From NCBI GenBank assembly GCA_002238445.1, contig MPML01000045.1:1-39551 (forward strand): a DNA stretch of 39,551 nt. Reading direction: 5' to 3'. How positions within the stretch are numbered: position 1 is the stretch's first letter; each line of letters begins with the position of its first letter. Below the pieces are notes generated by a model that searched no databases, had not been told where the DNA came from, and saw nothing but the letters and a program-made list of their open reading frames with translations. The stretch is from Caldilineaceae bacterium bin5. GTDB lineage: Bacteria; Chloroflexota; Anaerolineae; Caldilineales; Caldilineaceae. Shown one piece after another: positions 7,535-17,160 of the stretch. A program made the translations under genes and the position numbers.

Positions 7535-9067
7535 ATGAAAAAAGATGGCGACAGTCCAGCCCGTGTTCGATTCGCCCCTAGCCCTACCGGTCACCTGCAT
7601 TTGGGTGGCCTGCGTACAGCTCTATTTGACTGGCTGTGGGCGCGAAAAACGGGCGGACAGTTTATTCTTCGCATTGAAGATACGGATCGCAGACGATTCG
7701 ACCCTGAAAGCATGGACAGTTTGATACGAGGATTGCGATGGCTGGGCCTGGATTGGGACGAAGGTCCGGACATCGGAGGGCCTTTCGCGCCTTACGTTCA
7801 GTCGCAGCGGCAGGAAATCTACCAGGAGAAAGCACAGGAACTGATTGACCGCGGCCACGCCTACAGATGCTTTTGCACGCCAGAACGCCTGGCTTCGTTG
7901 CGAGACGAACAGAGGCGCGCCGGGCGCCGAACGGGCTATGATAGACATTGCAGGACGCTGTCAGACGCGGAACGAAGCCAACGCGAGGCTGAGGGAATAT
8001 CTTCGGTCATTCGTTTCGCTGTTCCTCTGGACGGCGTTACAGTCTACCATGACTTGGTGCGGGGTGACATTCAAGTCGAAAACAGACATTTGCAGGATGA
8101 AATACTGCTGAAGGCCGACGGGCTGCCGACTTATCATTTGGCCGCAATGGTAGATGACAATCTTATGAAGATAACGCACGTCTTGCGTGGCGAAGAGTGG
8201 CTGGCCACCGCGCCGATTCACAAGCTCATCGTTGATGCGTTCGGATGGGAAATGCCGGTATTGGTTCACTTGCCAGTCATTCTGGACCCCAGTGGCAAGG
8301 GTAAGATGAGCAAACGAAAGAAGCTGGTGGCAGGCAAGGAGTTTTTGGCGCTTGTTCACGAATTTCAGGATGCAGGATATTTGCCCGATGCCATGTTCAA
8401 TTTTCTCACTAACGTGGGTTGGAATTTCGACCCTGAAGAGGAAGTTTTCAGCCGCGAAGAGGCCATTGAGCGCTTTTGCTTAGACGAGATTAACCCATCT
8501 GCAGCGGCATTGCCCTACGAGAAGCTGGACTGGCTCAATGGGCTCTATATTCGTGGACTGACACCTGCGGCCCTCAAAGTGGCTCTTGTGCCGTACTTGA
8601 GTCGGCAACTGGGCCTTTCGGAAGCAGAGCTGCAGAAGGATCGAAAGTTGGATGTTTTGATCCCTGTAATCCAGGAGCGCCTTAAACGACTTGACGAAGG
8701 CGCCGATTGGGTCGACTGGGCGTATCTGACTTCTGACGAAATAGCCTATTCTGATCCAAAGCTGTTGATAGGACGCAAGATGGACGCAGCCCAGAGCATA
8801 GCGATGTTGCGAGCCGGCGCCGCACTGTTGGAGGAAGTGGAACTTTTCGATGCAGACGCGATCCAGGAAGCTTTTCGTGAAAGGGCATCCGAACTTGGGG
8901 TGAAAGCGGGCAACTTATTTGGCCCCATTCGCGGTGCAATTAGCGGAAAGAAAGTTTCTCCGCCGCTGTTTGAGAGCATGGTCGCCCTTGGTCGCCACGA
9001 AACGCTGCAGCGTATTGGACGTGCGACAGCCTATTTGGAAGGGCTAACGATAGAGGAAAGTGTATAG
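7535..9067 (+). CDS. gltX: glutamyl-tRNA synthetase
   Basis: The 510-aa class I synthetase charges tRNA-Glu with glutamate in the cytoplasm. It shows FAPSPTGHLHLGGLRTALF with the HIGH-type motif HLHLG at ~20-24 and the KMSKR loop at ~257-261. The segment after ~320 is the helical anticodon-binding part. Length is slightly above the usual ~470-490. The ATG at 7535 is preceded by only a weak GAGG. A tRNA-Gln gene follows 134 bases downstream. Whether the enzyme also mischarges tRNA-Gln (as in organisms using GatCAB) cannot be read from sequence by eye. Confidence 0.95.
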   Translation: MKKDGDSPARVRFAPSPTGHLHLGGLRTALFDWLWARKTGGQFILRIEDTDRRRFDPESMDSLIRGLRWLGLDWDEGPDIGGPFAPYVQSQRQEIYQEKAQELIDRGHAYRCFCTPERLASLRDEQRRAGRRTGYDRHCRTLSDAERSQREAEGISSVIRFAVPLDGVTVYHDLVRGDIQVENRHLQDEILLKADGLPTYHLAAMVDDNLMKITHVLRGEEWLATAPIHKLIVDAFGWEMPVLVHLPVILDPSGKGKMSKRKKLVAGKEFLALVHEFQDAGYLPDAMFNFLTNVGWNFDPEEEVFSREEAIERFCLDEINPSAAALPYEKLDWLNGLYIRGLTPAALKVALVPYLSRQLGLSEAELQKDRKLDVLIPVIQERLKRLDEGADWVDWAYLTSDEIAYSDPKLLIGRKMDAAQSIAMLRAGAALLEEVELFDADAIQEAFRERASELGVKAGNLFGPIRGAISGKKVSPPLFESMVALGRHETLQRIGRATAYLEGLTIEESV

Positions 9068-9151
9068 TTTCTGTGATGTACACAGGCTGGCCGCTGACTG
9101 AAGGCCCGCTGCAACTACTGTCACATATCTAGTTTGGATGAATGGCAGTTT

Positions 9152-9180
9152 TTGTTCCCGACCATCCAATATGTTACTAT
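9152..9180 (+). promoter_or_regulatory. candidate promoter of tRNA-Gln
   Basis: TTGTTC at 9152-9157 and TACTAT at 9175-9180 are spaced by 17 bases. The tRNA 5' end follows 21 bases after the -10 box, a usual geometry. Confidence 0.5.
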
Positions 9181-9201
9181 AGTTCGTACTGGTCGGTTCG
9201 G

Positions 9202-9273
9202 TGGGGGATAGTTTAATCGGCAAAACGCCTGACTCTGGATCAGGTGATCGGGGTTCAAATCCCTGTCCCCCAG
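9202..9273 (+). tRNA. tRNA-Gln (anticodon CTG)
   Basis: A 72-base cloverleaf: acceptor TGGGGGA pairs with TCCCCCA, the anticodon arm is CCTGA-CTCTGGA-TCAGG giving anticodon CTG, and the T arm carries GTTCAAAT. The U1-A72 pair and G73 discriminator are typical of tRNA-Gln identity. CCA is not encoded. Confidence 0.95.
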
Positions 9274-9332
9274 TCTATCTCATCTGTGTCAGTAACCGGG
9301 GCCGTAACTGGCACTTTATTCTCTAGAATTAG

Positions 9333-9385
9333 CGCCGCTTTCGCTAGAGTTTCTGAAATACGCGAAAGCGGCGTTTGCTGTTTTG
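9333..9385 (+). terminator. Rho-independent terminator after tRNA-Gln
   Basis: Arms CGCCGCTTTCGC (9333-9344) and its exact complement (9362-9373) form a perfect 12-bp stem, followed by a T-rich tail. It points along the + strand and would end the tRNA-Gln transcript before the convergent HMG-CoA reductase gene. Confidence 0.85.
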
Positions 9386-9454
9386 CAGGCTTTTGGATTG
9401 GGGCACTGCCTGATTGGGTACTTACTCGGAAGTCGGCTGTCCCAATATTTGGGC

Positions 9455-11002
9455 CTACCGATTACGTCCGTACTCTTCATGGCTACTGACCCAGTCCAGA
9501 GAGCTGATGGCAGCGGCCAGCGAGAGTTCTCCAGCCAATACAGTTCCTGCTACAATTTCCGCAAACTTATATACTTTGCCCTTGCCGCTACAGCCCAGCA
9601 GTTCCAGGCATTCACGTTGGGTTGCCAACCCCGTGCCGCCACCGTAAGTAGCGACAATAAGGGATGGAATCGTAATCGAGATGTAGAGATCGTCCTCCTC
9701 CGTCAGTTCAACATATATCAGGCCGGCAGAGGATTCTGAGACGTTTGCCACGTCCTGGCCGGTTGCGATAAATATGGCAGTAATAGCGTTTGCCGAGTGG
9801 AGTCCGTTGTTGTTGACACCAGCCAGAATTGAGCCGATGTTGGCAACTCCGTAATGATAGAAAAGTTGCTCTGGTGCTACTCGCATGTTCTGGATAAGCA
9901 CATCGCGCGGAATTATCGCCTCTGCCGTAACGCGCTTTCCGCGTGTGCGCATTATGTTAACCTGCGACGCTTTTTTGTCTGTGGCAAAGTTCGACTCCAG
10001 ATAGAAGCGTTTAATTTCCTGGCCATCGTAATGGTCCAGAATCCACGAACAGGCGGCAAAGGTAGCCCGCCCCACCATGTTTTGGCCTCCCGCGTCTCCG
10101 GTCTGGTAATTGAATCGCAAAAAGGCGAACTTATTTGACTGGTAGGGGTCAATGTTGTCCAGTTTGGCCACGCTGGAAGTGGCCTCGGCCTCTTCTCTTA
10201 TGGGCGTCATGTTTTCGCCAACCCATTCCATGAAATCGCGTGCCCCCCGGGCATCTTCAAATACGAAGACCGGAGCCCTTTGCATTGCATCGGCAACCAC
10301 AGTGCACTTGACGCCGCCCGACAAGTTGAGCAGCTTCATGCCGCGGTTATAAGAGGCGACGAGTGTTCCCTCAGTGGTAGCCAGTGGAATCAGGAAATCG
10401 CCTTTGGCATGTTCGCCGCAGACCGTTAGAGGTCCGGCAAAGCCAATCGGCACCTGGGCCACGCCTGTGAAATTCTCAATATTACCCTGCAGGTTGTGGG
10501 GGTCAAAAGAATACTGAGATACGTGTTCAAGCGAATGGCCAGTGTAGTCAGCGACGAAAGTCTGTCGGGCGCGAATTGCCGAGTCGCTGTAGTCGTCGTC
10601 TCGGTCGCGTGGGATTCGAGGCGCGTCAACTCTCTCCGAAATGGCATCATCGACCGTGAACTGAATCCGGCCAAAAGGGGAGGTCTGGACGCCGATCTGA
10701 ATCGCGTGAGGTCCCTTTTCCAAGGGTGATATCCGTGCCGTGATTATCACTTCTTTGCGTAAAGGAAATTCCAAAGGCCCGCCGCTGTTGACCTGCTCTG
10801 GTGAAACTACATGCCCTTCACCGAAGTCCAAAGACAGATTGTCATTGGGAATCTCCCGCCCGTCAATGCTGATGCCATGAAATCCCGTCAACTTTGCATC
10901 GCTCAGTCGATTCTTGATAGAAAACTGTACGCCCTCCGCCGTGTTCTGCAGGCTGGCATATGTGTAAAGGCGCTTCAACAACATTGTTGGAATCAGTGCC
11001 AT
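9455..11002 (-). CDS. hydroxymethylglutaryl-CoA reductase with extra N-terminal domain
   Basis: The enzyme makes mevalonate from HMG-CoA with NAD(P)H, the committed step of the mevalonate route to isoprenoids. Catalytic signatures (515-aa numbering): ENFTG near 176, TTEG with E211, DAGGQN with D303, TDKKAS with Lys ~343, HSANAITAIFIATGQD, and a C-terminal SHEEYGRNR with His ~508. The pattern looks class I-like, but there is no membrane anchor. Residues 1-~120 form an unrelated, probably beta-rich domain containing KNRLSDAKLTG and IDGREIP. ATG 11002 is chosen because GGAGAG lies just upstream; the frame also offers an ATG at 11026 inside that leader. It lies downstream of purD on the same strand, 435 bases away. 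Confidence 0.93.
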   Translation of the reverse strand: MALIPTMLLKRLYTYASLQNTAEGVQFSIKNRLSDAKLTGFHGISIDGREIPNDNLSLDFGEGHVVSPEQVNSGGPLEFPLRKEVIITARISPLEKGPHAIQIGVQTSPFGRIQFTVDDAISERVDAPRIPRDRDDDYSDSAIRARQTFVADYTGHSLEHVSQYSFDPHNLQGNIENFTGVAQVPIGFAGPLTVCGEHAKGDFLIPLATTEGTLVASYNRGMKLLNLSGGVKCTVVADAMQRAPVFVFEDARGARDFMEWVGENMTPIREEAEATSSVAKLDNIDPYQSNKFAFLRFNYQTGDAGGQNMVGRATFAACSWILDHYDGQEIKRFYLESNFATDKKASQVNIMRTRGKRVTAEAIIPRDVLIQNMRVAPEQLFYHYGVANIGSILAGVNNNGLHSANAITAIFIATGQDVANVSESSAGLIYVELTEEDDLYISITIPSLIVATYGGGTGLATQRECLELLGCSGKGKVYKFAEIVAGTVLAGELSLAAAISSLDWVSSHEEYGRNR

Positions 11003-11437
11003 GTGGTCTCTCCGTGAAAGTTTCAAAAAACAGAGTAAATGTAACTATTCAACTGCAATCTCTTCGCTGCTTTGAATGAGGCGAGCTAAGGTATCCGCTC
11101 TTTCCTCGCTCCCGTTTTTGGGGCAGTCGGGACTTCGGCCCTCACTTGTGCCAAGGGATATTGGCCGCAACGCCTCTACCAAAGCCACGCCGCGCCGTCC
11201 GGCGTAGTCATTCCAGCGTTGCGGCTACATCAACGTTGCGGCTGCCAACCAGATTCGCTATCAGTTAGCCCGTGTTTCTCTGGGATCAAGAGCAGGTCAA
11301 GTCGGACGCAGTATGTGGTTTAGTAGTTACAAGAAAATCAGGATGAAATTGGGCCGAGTCGGTTTTGGAGCAGGGGCTACAATGGGCGCCGCAACAAATT
11401 TGCCAAAGGGCCCTCAGTTCCTACCGCAATCTGCCCA
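11003..11437. other. intergenic region between purD and the HMG-CoA reductase gene
   Basis: About 435 bases, no convincing coding frame. Two copies of a CGTTGCGGCT motif lie near 11217-11242. I see no strong promoter or T-tailed hairpin; the gap suggests that the reductase gene has its own promoter rather than reading on from purD. Confidence 0.4.
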
Positions 11438-11451
11438 CTATTGTTGGGCAG
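11431..11451 (-). repeat. inverted repeat across the purD stop codon
   Basis: CTGCCCA and TGGGCAG flank seven bases that include the stop codon, giving a perfect 7-bp stem. No T-run follows, so this is not a normal intrinsic terminator; it might protect the 3' end of the pur operon mRNA. Confidence 0.4.
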
Positions 11452-12748
11452 CATTGAGCCCAATGTCAGTGCGCCATACCGCGCCTTCAAATGCAATATG
11501 GTCGACAGCACGGTAGGCTTCTTTAACCGCTTTCGCGAAGTCGGTCCCAGTAGCGGTGACAGAGAGTACGCGCCCGCCGTCCGTAAGAAATACCTTCTCA
11601 TTCGAACTGTCACTAGCTGGACTCGACTTGTCCAGCTTTGTCCCGGCGTGAAAGACGTAGGGGCCATTGTCATTGACGGACCCTTCCGGGAGACCTGAAA
11701 TCCGCATGCCGGTCTCATATTCTTCGGGATAGCCACCGGAGGCCATTACAACGTTCACAGCTGAATCTTGCGACCAGTCAGGTTCATTCTGAGCCAGGGT
11801 GCCTTGAATGCAGGCCTGCATCAGTTCGACCAGGTCGCTACGAAGCAGCGGCAGAATGACTTGGGCTTCGGGGTCGCCAAAACGACAATTGAACTCCAGT
11901 ACTCGGGGACCCAGTTCCGTTAACATCAGCCCAGCGTAGAGAACCCCTTTGTACGGTGAACCTTCAGATGCCAAGCCGGCCAATGCGGGACGCAGAACAG
12001 TGCGTTCCGCTTCCTCCAACAGTTCCTGCGTTGCCAGGGGTGACGGGGCAAATGCGCCCATTCCGCCGGTATTAGGCCCTCCGTCCCCGTCCAAAAGCCG
12101 TTTGTGGTCCTGCGCTGCCGGCATGAGCCTGATGTCATGGCCGTCGCAGAATGCAAGTATTGATAGTTCGGGTCCCTGCAGACGTTCCTCAATCAGGACG
12201 GTCGTGCCGGCGTCGCCAAAACGACGTTCCACCATCATCACTCGCAGCTGTTCGACGGCCTCGTAATGGCTTGTTGGCAGGAGAACCCCTTTGCCGGCGG
12301 CCAATCCACTGGCTTTGAGGACTGGGAGGACATCTAAATCATGGACAAAGTCGGCTGCCGATTCAAAGTCGGTGAAAACCTCAGCCCAGCCGGTTGGAAT
12401 TCCGTGCCTGTTCATGAACGCCTTTGAGTAGGCCTTGGAGCCCTCCAGTTGTGACGCGGCTTTGCTTGGCCCGAATATCTGCAGCCCGTCCGCAACAAAC
12501 TCGTCGACAACGCCTGCGACTAACGGGACCTCCGGTCCAACTACTGTAAGGTCAACCTCGCTCTCGTTAGCGAAACGGCGCAGTTCAGCCAAGTCATCGG
12601 CGGCAATCAGGACGTTCTTGCAGTTTGAAATTGAAGCGGTGCCGCCATTACCCGGCGCTACGAAGATGCGCTCGGCGTGCCGCGACTGTGAAAGTTTCCA
12701 TGCGAGTGCGTGCTCCCTGGCGCCGGAGCCGATGAGTAGAATTTCCAT
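11438..12748 (-). CDS. purD: phosphoribosylamine-glycine ligase (GAR synthetase)
   Basis: ATP-grasp enzyme of step 2 of purine synthesis, joining phosphoribosylamine and glycine. It begins MEILLIGSGAREHALAWKL, typical of PurD. ATP-grasp motifs follow: KASGLAAGKGV, IEERLQGPELS, GGPNTGGMGAF and LEFNCRFGDPEAQ. Length is 436 aa from ATG 12748; a TTG 21 bases upstream is also open but lacks a well-placed ribosome site. It is the last gene of the pur operon, 100 bases after purF. The C-terminal region after ~375 (DKSSPASDSSNEKVF) is somewhat extended. Confidence 0.95.
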   Translation of the reverse strand: MEILLIGSGAREHALAWKLSQSRHAERIFVAPGNGGTASISNCKNVLIAADDLAELRRFANESEVDLTVVGPEVPLVAGVVDEFVADGLQIFGPSKAASQLEGSKAYSKAFMNRHGIPTGWAEVFTDFESAADFVHDLDVLPVLKASGLAAGKGVLLPTSHYEAVEQLRVMMVERRFGDAGTTVLIEERLQGPELSILAFCDGHDIRLMPAAQDHKRLLDGDGGPNTGGMGAFAPSPLATQELLEEAERTVLRPALAGLASEGSPYKGVLYAGLMLTELGPRVLEFNCRFGDPEAQVILPLLRSDLVELMQACIQGTLAQNEPDWSQDSAVNVVMASGGYPEEYETGMRISGLPEGSVNDNGPYVFHAGTKLDKSSPASDSSNEKVFLTDGGRVLSVTATGTDFAKAVKEAYRAVDHIAFEGAVWRTDIGLNAAQQ

Positions 12749-12848
12749 GTTTGAATTTGAAGTTGGCAAAGCGGGAGGGTAGTGCCTCTCCGCCAGTGTG
12801 GCAAAAGAGAGTCGGAGGCCTTTTCAAGTCACAGTGCTGTACGTCCAG

Positions 12849-14273
12849 TTAACTGCCAAGTGCGCCTGCGAACTGTTCCTTTCCTTTTAGTTCCAGTTCC
12901 AATTCCAGCATGGGAGTATCGAATGGGTAACTGCCGGTGAAACAGGCGTTGCAGTAGCCATCGTCTGCACGGAGCGTGCTCATCATGCCGTCCACGCTGA
13001 GAAAGGACAAAGATTCGACACCTATGTAGACTCTAATTTCTTCCAGGTTCTTCTGCGCGGCGATTAGCTCCGATTGGCTAGCCATGTCGACTCCCATAAA
13101 GCAGGGAAATCGAATCGGCGGACAGGCAACACGCATATGGACTTCGGAAGCGCCTGCGTCCCGCAGTAGCTGCACAAGCGGGCCGCTCGTATTTCCTCGC
13201 ACAATCGAGTCGTCCACCAGGACAACTCGCTGACCCTTAAGATTGTCGGGAAGAGGGTTGAACTTCATCGCTACGCCGACTTTCCGCTGGCGGTCGGTCG
13301 GTTGTATAAAGGTGCGTCCGATATAACGGCTCTTTATGAGACCTTCGCTGTAGACGATCCCGCTTTCCTGGGCAAAGCCGATGGCGTGAGGAGTGCCGCT
13401 GTCAGGTACAGGTACAACGATATCGGCCTCAGCCGGGGCCTCGCGGGCTAGTTGGCGTCCCAGTGCCTGGCGCACGCGGTGTACAAGGCGGCCGCCTAGA
13501 ATGCTGTCAGGGCGCGCGAAATAGATCTGCTCGAACGTGCAAAACGCTGCCTTTTCTGCCGGTACACCCTGAACAATTTCGTATCCGTCCTGGTCTATGC
13601 GTACAATTTCGCCCGGTTCAATCTCTCGTATGGCACGAGCGCCAATTGTGGCGAAGGCGCAACTCTCAGAGGCAATAGCGAGGCCATTCTCAAGCTCTCC
13701 CAACACCAGCGGGCGCAAACCCCACGGGTCCCTCACCCCGTAGATGGCATCGCGGGTAAGGATCGTCAGCGCGTACGCGCCCTCGGCAATCGTCATCATC
13801 TGGCGAATGCGTTGCAACCACGTACCCCGTGCTCCAGCCAAGAGATGGATAATCAGTTCGCTGTCGGTCGACGTGGACAGGCCGACCCCTCGTTCCAGGA
13901 GCTCGCGTCGAAGTTGGGGCGCGTTAACCAGATTCCCGTTATGGCCGATGGCCAAGGGGCCGTCAAGAGTTTCCAAAATGTATGGTTGGGTATTGTTTAG
14001 CCTGGGGGAACCAGTCGTGGAATAACGTGTGTGGCCGATTCCCAAATGTCCTTGCAAGTGATGCAAATTGTCTTCATTGAAGACCTGAGAAACCAACCCT
14101 AACCCTTTGTGGATATGGGCGGTCCTGCCGTCGCAGGTTGCAATGCCGGCGGCCTCTTGGCCTCGATGCTGCAGGGCGTAAATGGCAAAATAAGCCAGCC
14201 TGGCAATGTCCATCCCAGGGGCACTGATGCCGAATACGCCGCATGCTTCGCGGGGTGAGTCTGACAGCGACAT
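12849..14273 (-). CDS. purF: amidophosphoribosyltransferase
   Basis: First committed enzyme of purine synthesis: PRPP plus glutamine to phosphoribosylamine. A ten-residue propeptide precedes the N-terminal nucleophile Cys11 (EACGVFG), as in the B. subtilis type. Cysteines C245, C391, C441 and C444 match the [4Fe-4S] ligands of that type. The PRPP loop is VVLVDDSIVRGNTSG (~350-364). Length is 474 aa. AAGGAG lies before the ATG. The enzyme's oxygen-sensitive cluster and propeptide distinguish it from the E. coli form. Confidence 0.97.
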   Translation of the reverse strand: MSLSDSPREACGVFGISAPGMDIARLAYFAIYALQHRGQEAAGIATCDGRTAHIHKGLGLVSQVFNEDNLHHLQGHLGIGHTRYSTTGSPRLNNTQPYILETLDGPLAIGHNGNLVNAPQLRRELLERGVGLSTSTDSELIIHLLAGARGTWLQRIRQMMTIAEGAYALTILTRDAIYGVRDPWGLRPLVLGELENGLAIASESCAFATIGARAIREIEPGEIVRIDQDGYEIVQGVPAEKAAFCTFEQIYFARPDSILGGRLVHRVRQALGRQLAREAPAEADIVVPVPDSGTPHAIGFAQESGIVYSEGLIKSRYIGRTFIQPTDRQRKVGVAMKFNPLPDNLKGQRVVLVDDSIVRGNTSGPLVQLLRDAGASEVHMRVACPPIRFPCFMGVDMASQSELIAAQKNLEEIRVYIGVESLSFLSVDGMMSTLRADDGYCNACFTGSYPFDTPMLELELELKGKEQFAGALGS

Positions 14274-14373
14274 ATCTACAACTCCTTGAAGTACAGAGTG
14301 TCTTCACGAGGTCAGCCGGCACTCCTCGACTTTTCTCCGAGCATGACGTCAGGCCTTCTCTCTGACAACTTGC

Positions 14374-15573
14374 TCAGTTTCGCTGCAAGGCCTTGCGCGC
14401 TGCGAGGCCCGTCTCCAAGGCGGCCGCGGTAGAGTCGGCGGTCACGGTCAGGTGCCCCATCTTGCGGCCGGGTCGCGCTTCTCGTTTACCATACAGGTGC
14501 AGGTTAGCGTCTTGAAATGCCAGCAGTGACTGCCAGTTCGGTTCTCCATTTTGCCAGAGATCCCCGAGCAGATTTAACATGGCCGCCGGGCGAATCAACT
14601 CTGTCGATCCAAGTGGCAGACCGCAAACTGATCTCAACTGTTGCTCGAATTGACTGGTCAATGCGCCCTCGATCGTCCAGTGACCGGAGTTATGGGGCCT
14701 GGGAGCGATTTCGTTGACCAAAAGGAGTTCGCGTGCCCGTGACTCAGAGTCCACCGTTTCGCAACAAACTTGCCGCCGCGGCAAAAGAAAGAACTCCAGG
14801 CAGAGCACACCTTCCAGGCAGATGTATTCGCACAACTGACGGGCCAAGTTTTCCGCCTCGGCAGCGACGGCCGGCTCTACCTCTGCCGGCGCGACCGTGA
14901 CATCAAGTATGTGGTTAACGTGGCGATTCTCGACCAGAGGATAGGCTGCAAAGTCGCCGTCCGCCCCTCGCGCGGCCACCAACGATACTTCCCTTTCAAA
15001 ATTCACCAGGGCCTCCAGCACGCATGCCTGCCCACCAAGCGCTTGCCAAGCATCCTCAGTCTGTTCCTCGGATTCGAGTCGAATCTGTCCTTTACCATCA
15101 TAACCGAAGGCCGCCGTTTTGAGAATGGCAGGAAAACCGATTTCTACAGTGGCGGTTCTTAGTTCAACAAGATTTGTTACGGCTCGGTATGGGGTAACTG
15201 GCAGTCCAGCCTTGCCGAAGAGTGCCTTCTCCCGCAGTCGATTCTGCGCGGCATGGAGTATGGAGCCGGCAGGGCGAACGAGTACGCCTTCCGTTTCAGC
15301 AATTTCCGCTACAAGCGCCGGAACGTTTTCGAACTCGAATGTCAATGCGTCGACTTCTTTCGTGAATGCGCGCACGGCTTCACCGTCGTTGTAGTCTGCA
15401 CAGACTTCGCGGTCCGCGATCTGGCCCGTAGGGCTGTCTTCCTCCGGTGAAAAAGTATGCAAGCGATAGCCCATTCTGCGAGCCTCCATCGCCAGCATGC
15501 GCCCCAGTTGCCCGCTGCCAAAAACGCCGATTGTAGATCCGGGAGGCAATGGATCCTGACCTTTCTGTGGCAC
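14374..15573 (-). CDS. purK: 5-(carboxyamino)imidazole ribonucleotide synthase
   Basis: ATP-grasp enzyme converting AIR and bicarbonate to N5-CAIR, used by PurE. It starts near STIGVFGSGQLGRMLAMEARRMGY and has FEFENVP, KTAAFGYDGKGQ and NEIAPRPHNSGHWTIE. About 19 extra residues (from RRQVCCETVDSES) sit between the EFF strand and NEIAPRPHN, relative to usual PurK. Start is GTG 15573: it lies 4 bases after the purE stop with GGAG-rich sequence upstream, whereas the open frame extending into purE is non-coding. Length 399 aa. Confidence 0.94.
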   Translation of the reverse strand: MPQKGQDPLPPGSTIGVFGSGQLGRMLAMEARRMGYRLHTFSPEEDSPTGQIADREVCADYNDGEAVRAFTKEVDALTFEFENVPALVAEIAETEGVLVRPAGSILHAAQNRLREKALFGKAGLPVTPYRAVTNLVELRTATVEIGFPAILKTAAFGYDGKGQIRLESEEQTEDAWQALGGQACVLEALVNFEREVSLVAARGADGDFAAYPLVENRHVNHILDVTVAPAEVEPAVAAEAENLARQLCEYICLEGVLCLEFFLLPRRQVCCETVDSESRARELLLVNEIAPRPHNSGHWTIEGALTSQFEQQLRSVCGLPLGSTELIRPAAMLNLLGDLWQNGEPNWQSLLAFQDANLHLYGKREARPGRKMGHLTVTADSTAAALETGLAARKALQRN

Positions 15574-15577
15574 CTTG

Positions 15578-16087
15578 CTACTCCCCTTCTCCAAGACTCT
15601 CGCCAAGTACTTGCTGGGCGCGTGAGTTTCGGAATTCCTGCAATTGCAGATGCAGTTCGGGCCGTGTAGCTCCAAGTATGGAAATCGCAAGTAGCGCGGC
15701 ATTGATGGCGCCGGCCTTGCCAATAGCCATGGTGGCGACTGGTACGCCTGCCGGCATCTGCACGATGGATAGCAGCGAATCCATACCATTTAGGGCCTGG
15801 CTCTGCACGGGCACACCAATCACGGGCAAGAGCGTATGGCCGGCTACCATTCCAGGCAGGTGGGCAGCGCCGCCGGCTCCGGCGATAATGGCTTCCAGGC
15901 CGCGACCGGCGGCAGTTGAAGCGTACTCGGTCATCCACTCCGGTGTACGGTGGGCCGAGACTACGCGGCATTCGTGCGGGAGATCGAAGTCGGCAAGTGT
16001 CTCAGCCGTAAACTTCATGCACCGCTCCCAGTCGGACACACTACCCATGATTACACCTACAAGGGGTGATGGCTTCTTGGCATCCAC
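15578..16087 (-). CDS. purE: N5-CAIR mutase, PurE class I
   Basis: The 169-aa protein rearranges N5-CAIR to CAIR. It has GVIMGSVSDWE, VVSAHRTPEWM, IAGAGGAAHLPGMVA and GVPVQSQALNGMDSLLSIVQMPAGVPVATMAIG, the full class I pattern. Start is GTG 16087 with AAGGAG about 10 bases upstream. It is 30 bases after purC and 4 before purK. Confidence 0.97.
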   Translation of the reverse strand: MDAKKPSPLVGVIMGSVSDWERCMKFTAETLADFDLPHECRVVSAHRTPEWMTEYASTAAGRGLEAIIAGAGGAAHLPGMVAGHTLLPVIGVPVQSQALNGMDSLLSIVQMPAGVPVATMAIGKAGAINAALLAISILGATRPELHLQLQEFRNSRAQQVLGESLGEGE

Positions 16088-16117
16088 TTGCAGCAGCTCC
16101 TTACTGTTCCGCCAGGA

Positions 16118-17107
16118 CTATAGCGGCCCGAAACGCGCCCGCAAATTCTTGTCCACCCTTGCGGCAACTGGCAGGTCGCCCACAACAAATCGGCGCCCCG
16201 TCAGAAGTTCGTAACACCGGATGTAGCGCTGGCTCGCTTGCAGCGCCAAATCTTCCGTCAGCGGCGGCGGGGCTCCGTCGCCTAGATAGCCTCGCGCCGC
16301 GTAGGCCAGACGGACAAACTCTTTGTCAAAGTTCTCCGGCTCCGGAATTGCCAGGCCGTCACCCGCCTTCTGCTCGCGGGCCTTACGGACCTCTTCATAG
16401 CTAGCCGCAGTCCAGAACCGGCTTGAGTCGGGCGTGTGGATCTCGTCGATCAGGAGCAGCTCCCCGTCTTCTGCCAGTCCGAATTCGTATTTGGTATCAA
16501 CCAACAGAAGCCCTCCCCGGGCTGCAATCTGCTGGCCTCGGGCAAAAAGCGCAAGCGCGACATTGCAGACTCGATCCCACAACCCCTCCTCGACCAATCC
16601 CTTGTCAACAATTTCGCTACTGGTGATGAGTTCGTCATGGCCTCCCTTTTCGGCCTTGGTTGTAGGTGTAATAATCGGCTGAAGGAGGGGGTCATTCTTA
16701 CTCAATCCATCTGGGAACTCAATGCCGTATATCCAGCGCTCGCCCTGGCTGTACCGATACCACAGGCTCGTCTTAGTCACGCCAGAAATGTAGCCCCGCA
16801 CGACAACCTCAACGGGAAGTGTTCGGCACTTTCTGCCAACAGTTACATTCGGGTCAGGAGACTCAACAAAGTGATTGGCAACAATATCCCGCGTTTGATC
16901 AAACCAGAAGGCCGCAAGTTGATTCAGCACCTGCCCTTTGAATGGAACCAAGCCAAGGATGTGGTCGAATGCGGACAGCCGGTCAGTTGTGATAAGGATG
17001 AGCTGATCGTTGCGCTCGTAGATATCGCGTACTTTGCCGCTTCGCCTGGCCCCCAGAAAGTCCAAGTCAAGTCCAGCGAATGTCTGTTCCAGCACTCGGG
17101 AGTCCAT
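16118..17107 (-). CDS. purC: SAICAR synthetase
   Basis: Joins CAIR and aspartate with ATP. The sequence shows GKVRDIYER, TDRLSAFDHILG, VEVVVRGYISG, TPTTKAEKGGHDE, LLLVDTKYEFG and IDEIHTPDSSRFW. At 329 aa it is of the longer type (~300 aa, as in yeast Ade1 and many Chloroflexota) rather than the ~240-aa E. coli type. AAGGAG precedes the ATG by 8 bases. It is 53 bases after purQ. Confidence 0.97.
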   Translation of the reverse strand: MDSRVLEQTFAGLDLDFLGARRSGKVRDIYERNDQLILITTDRLSAFDHILGLVPFKGQVLNQLAAFWFDQTRDIVANHFVESPDPNVTVGRKCRTLPVEVVVRGYISGVTKTSLWYRYSQGERWIYGIEFPDGLSKNDPLLQPIITPTTKAEKGGHDELITSSEIVDKGLVEEGLWDRVCNVALALFARGQQIAARGGLLLVDTKYEFGLAEDGELLLIDEIHTPDSSRFWTAASYEEVRKAREQKAGDGLAIPEPENFDKEFVRLAYAARGYLGDGAPPPLTEDLALQASQRYIRCYELLTGRRFVVGDLPVAARVDKNLRARFGPL

Positions 17108-17160
17108 CTCTAGCTACTCCTTAATTCGTCTCGCAGCAGCACGCGTAAAGCTACTTCGAC

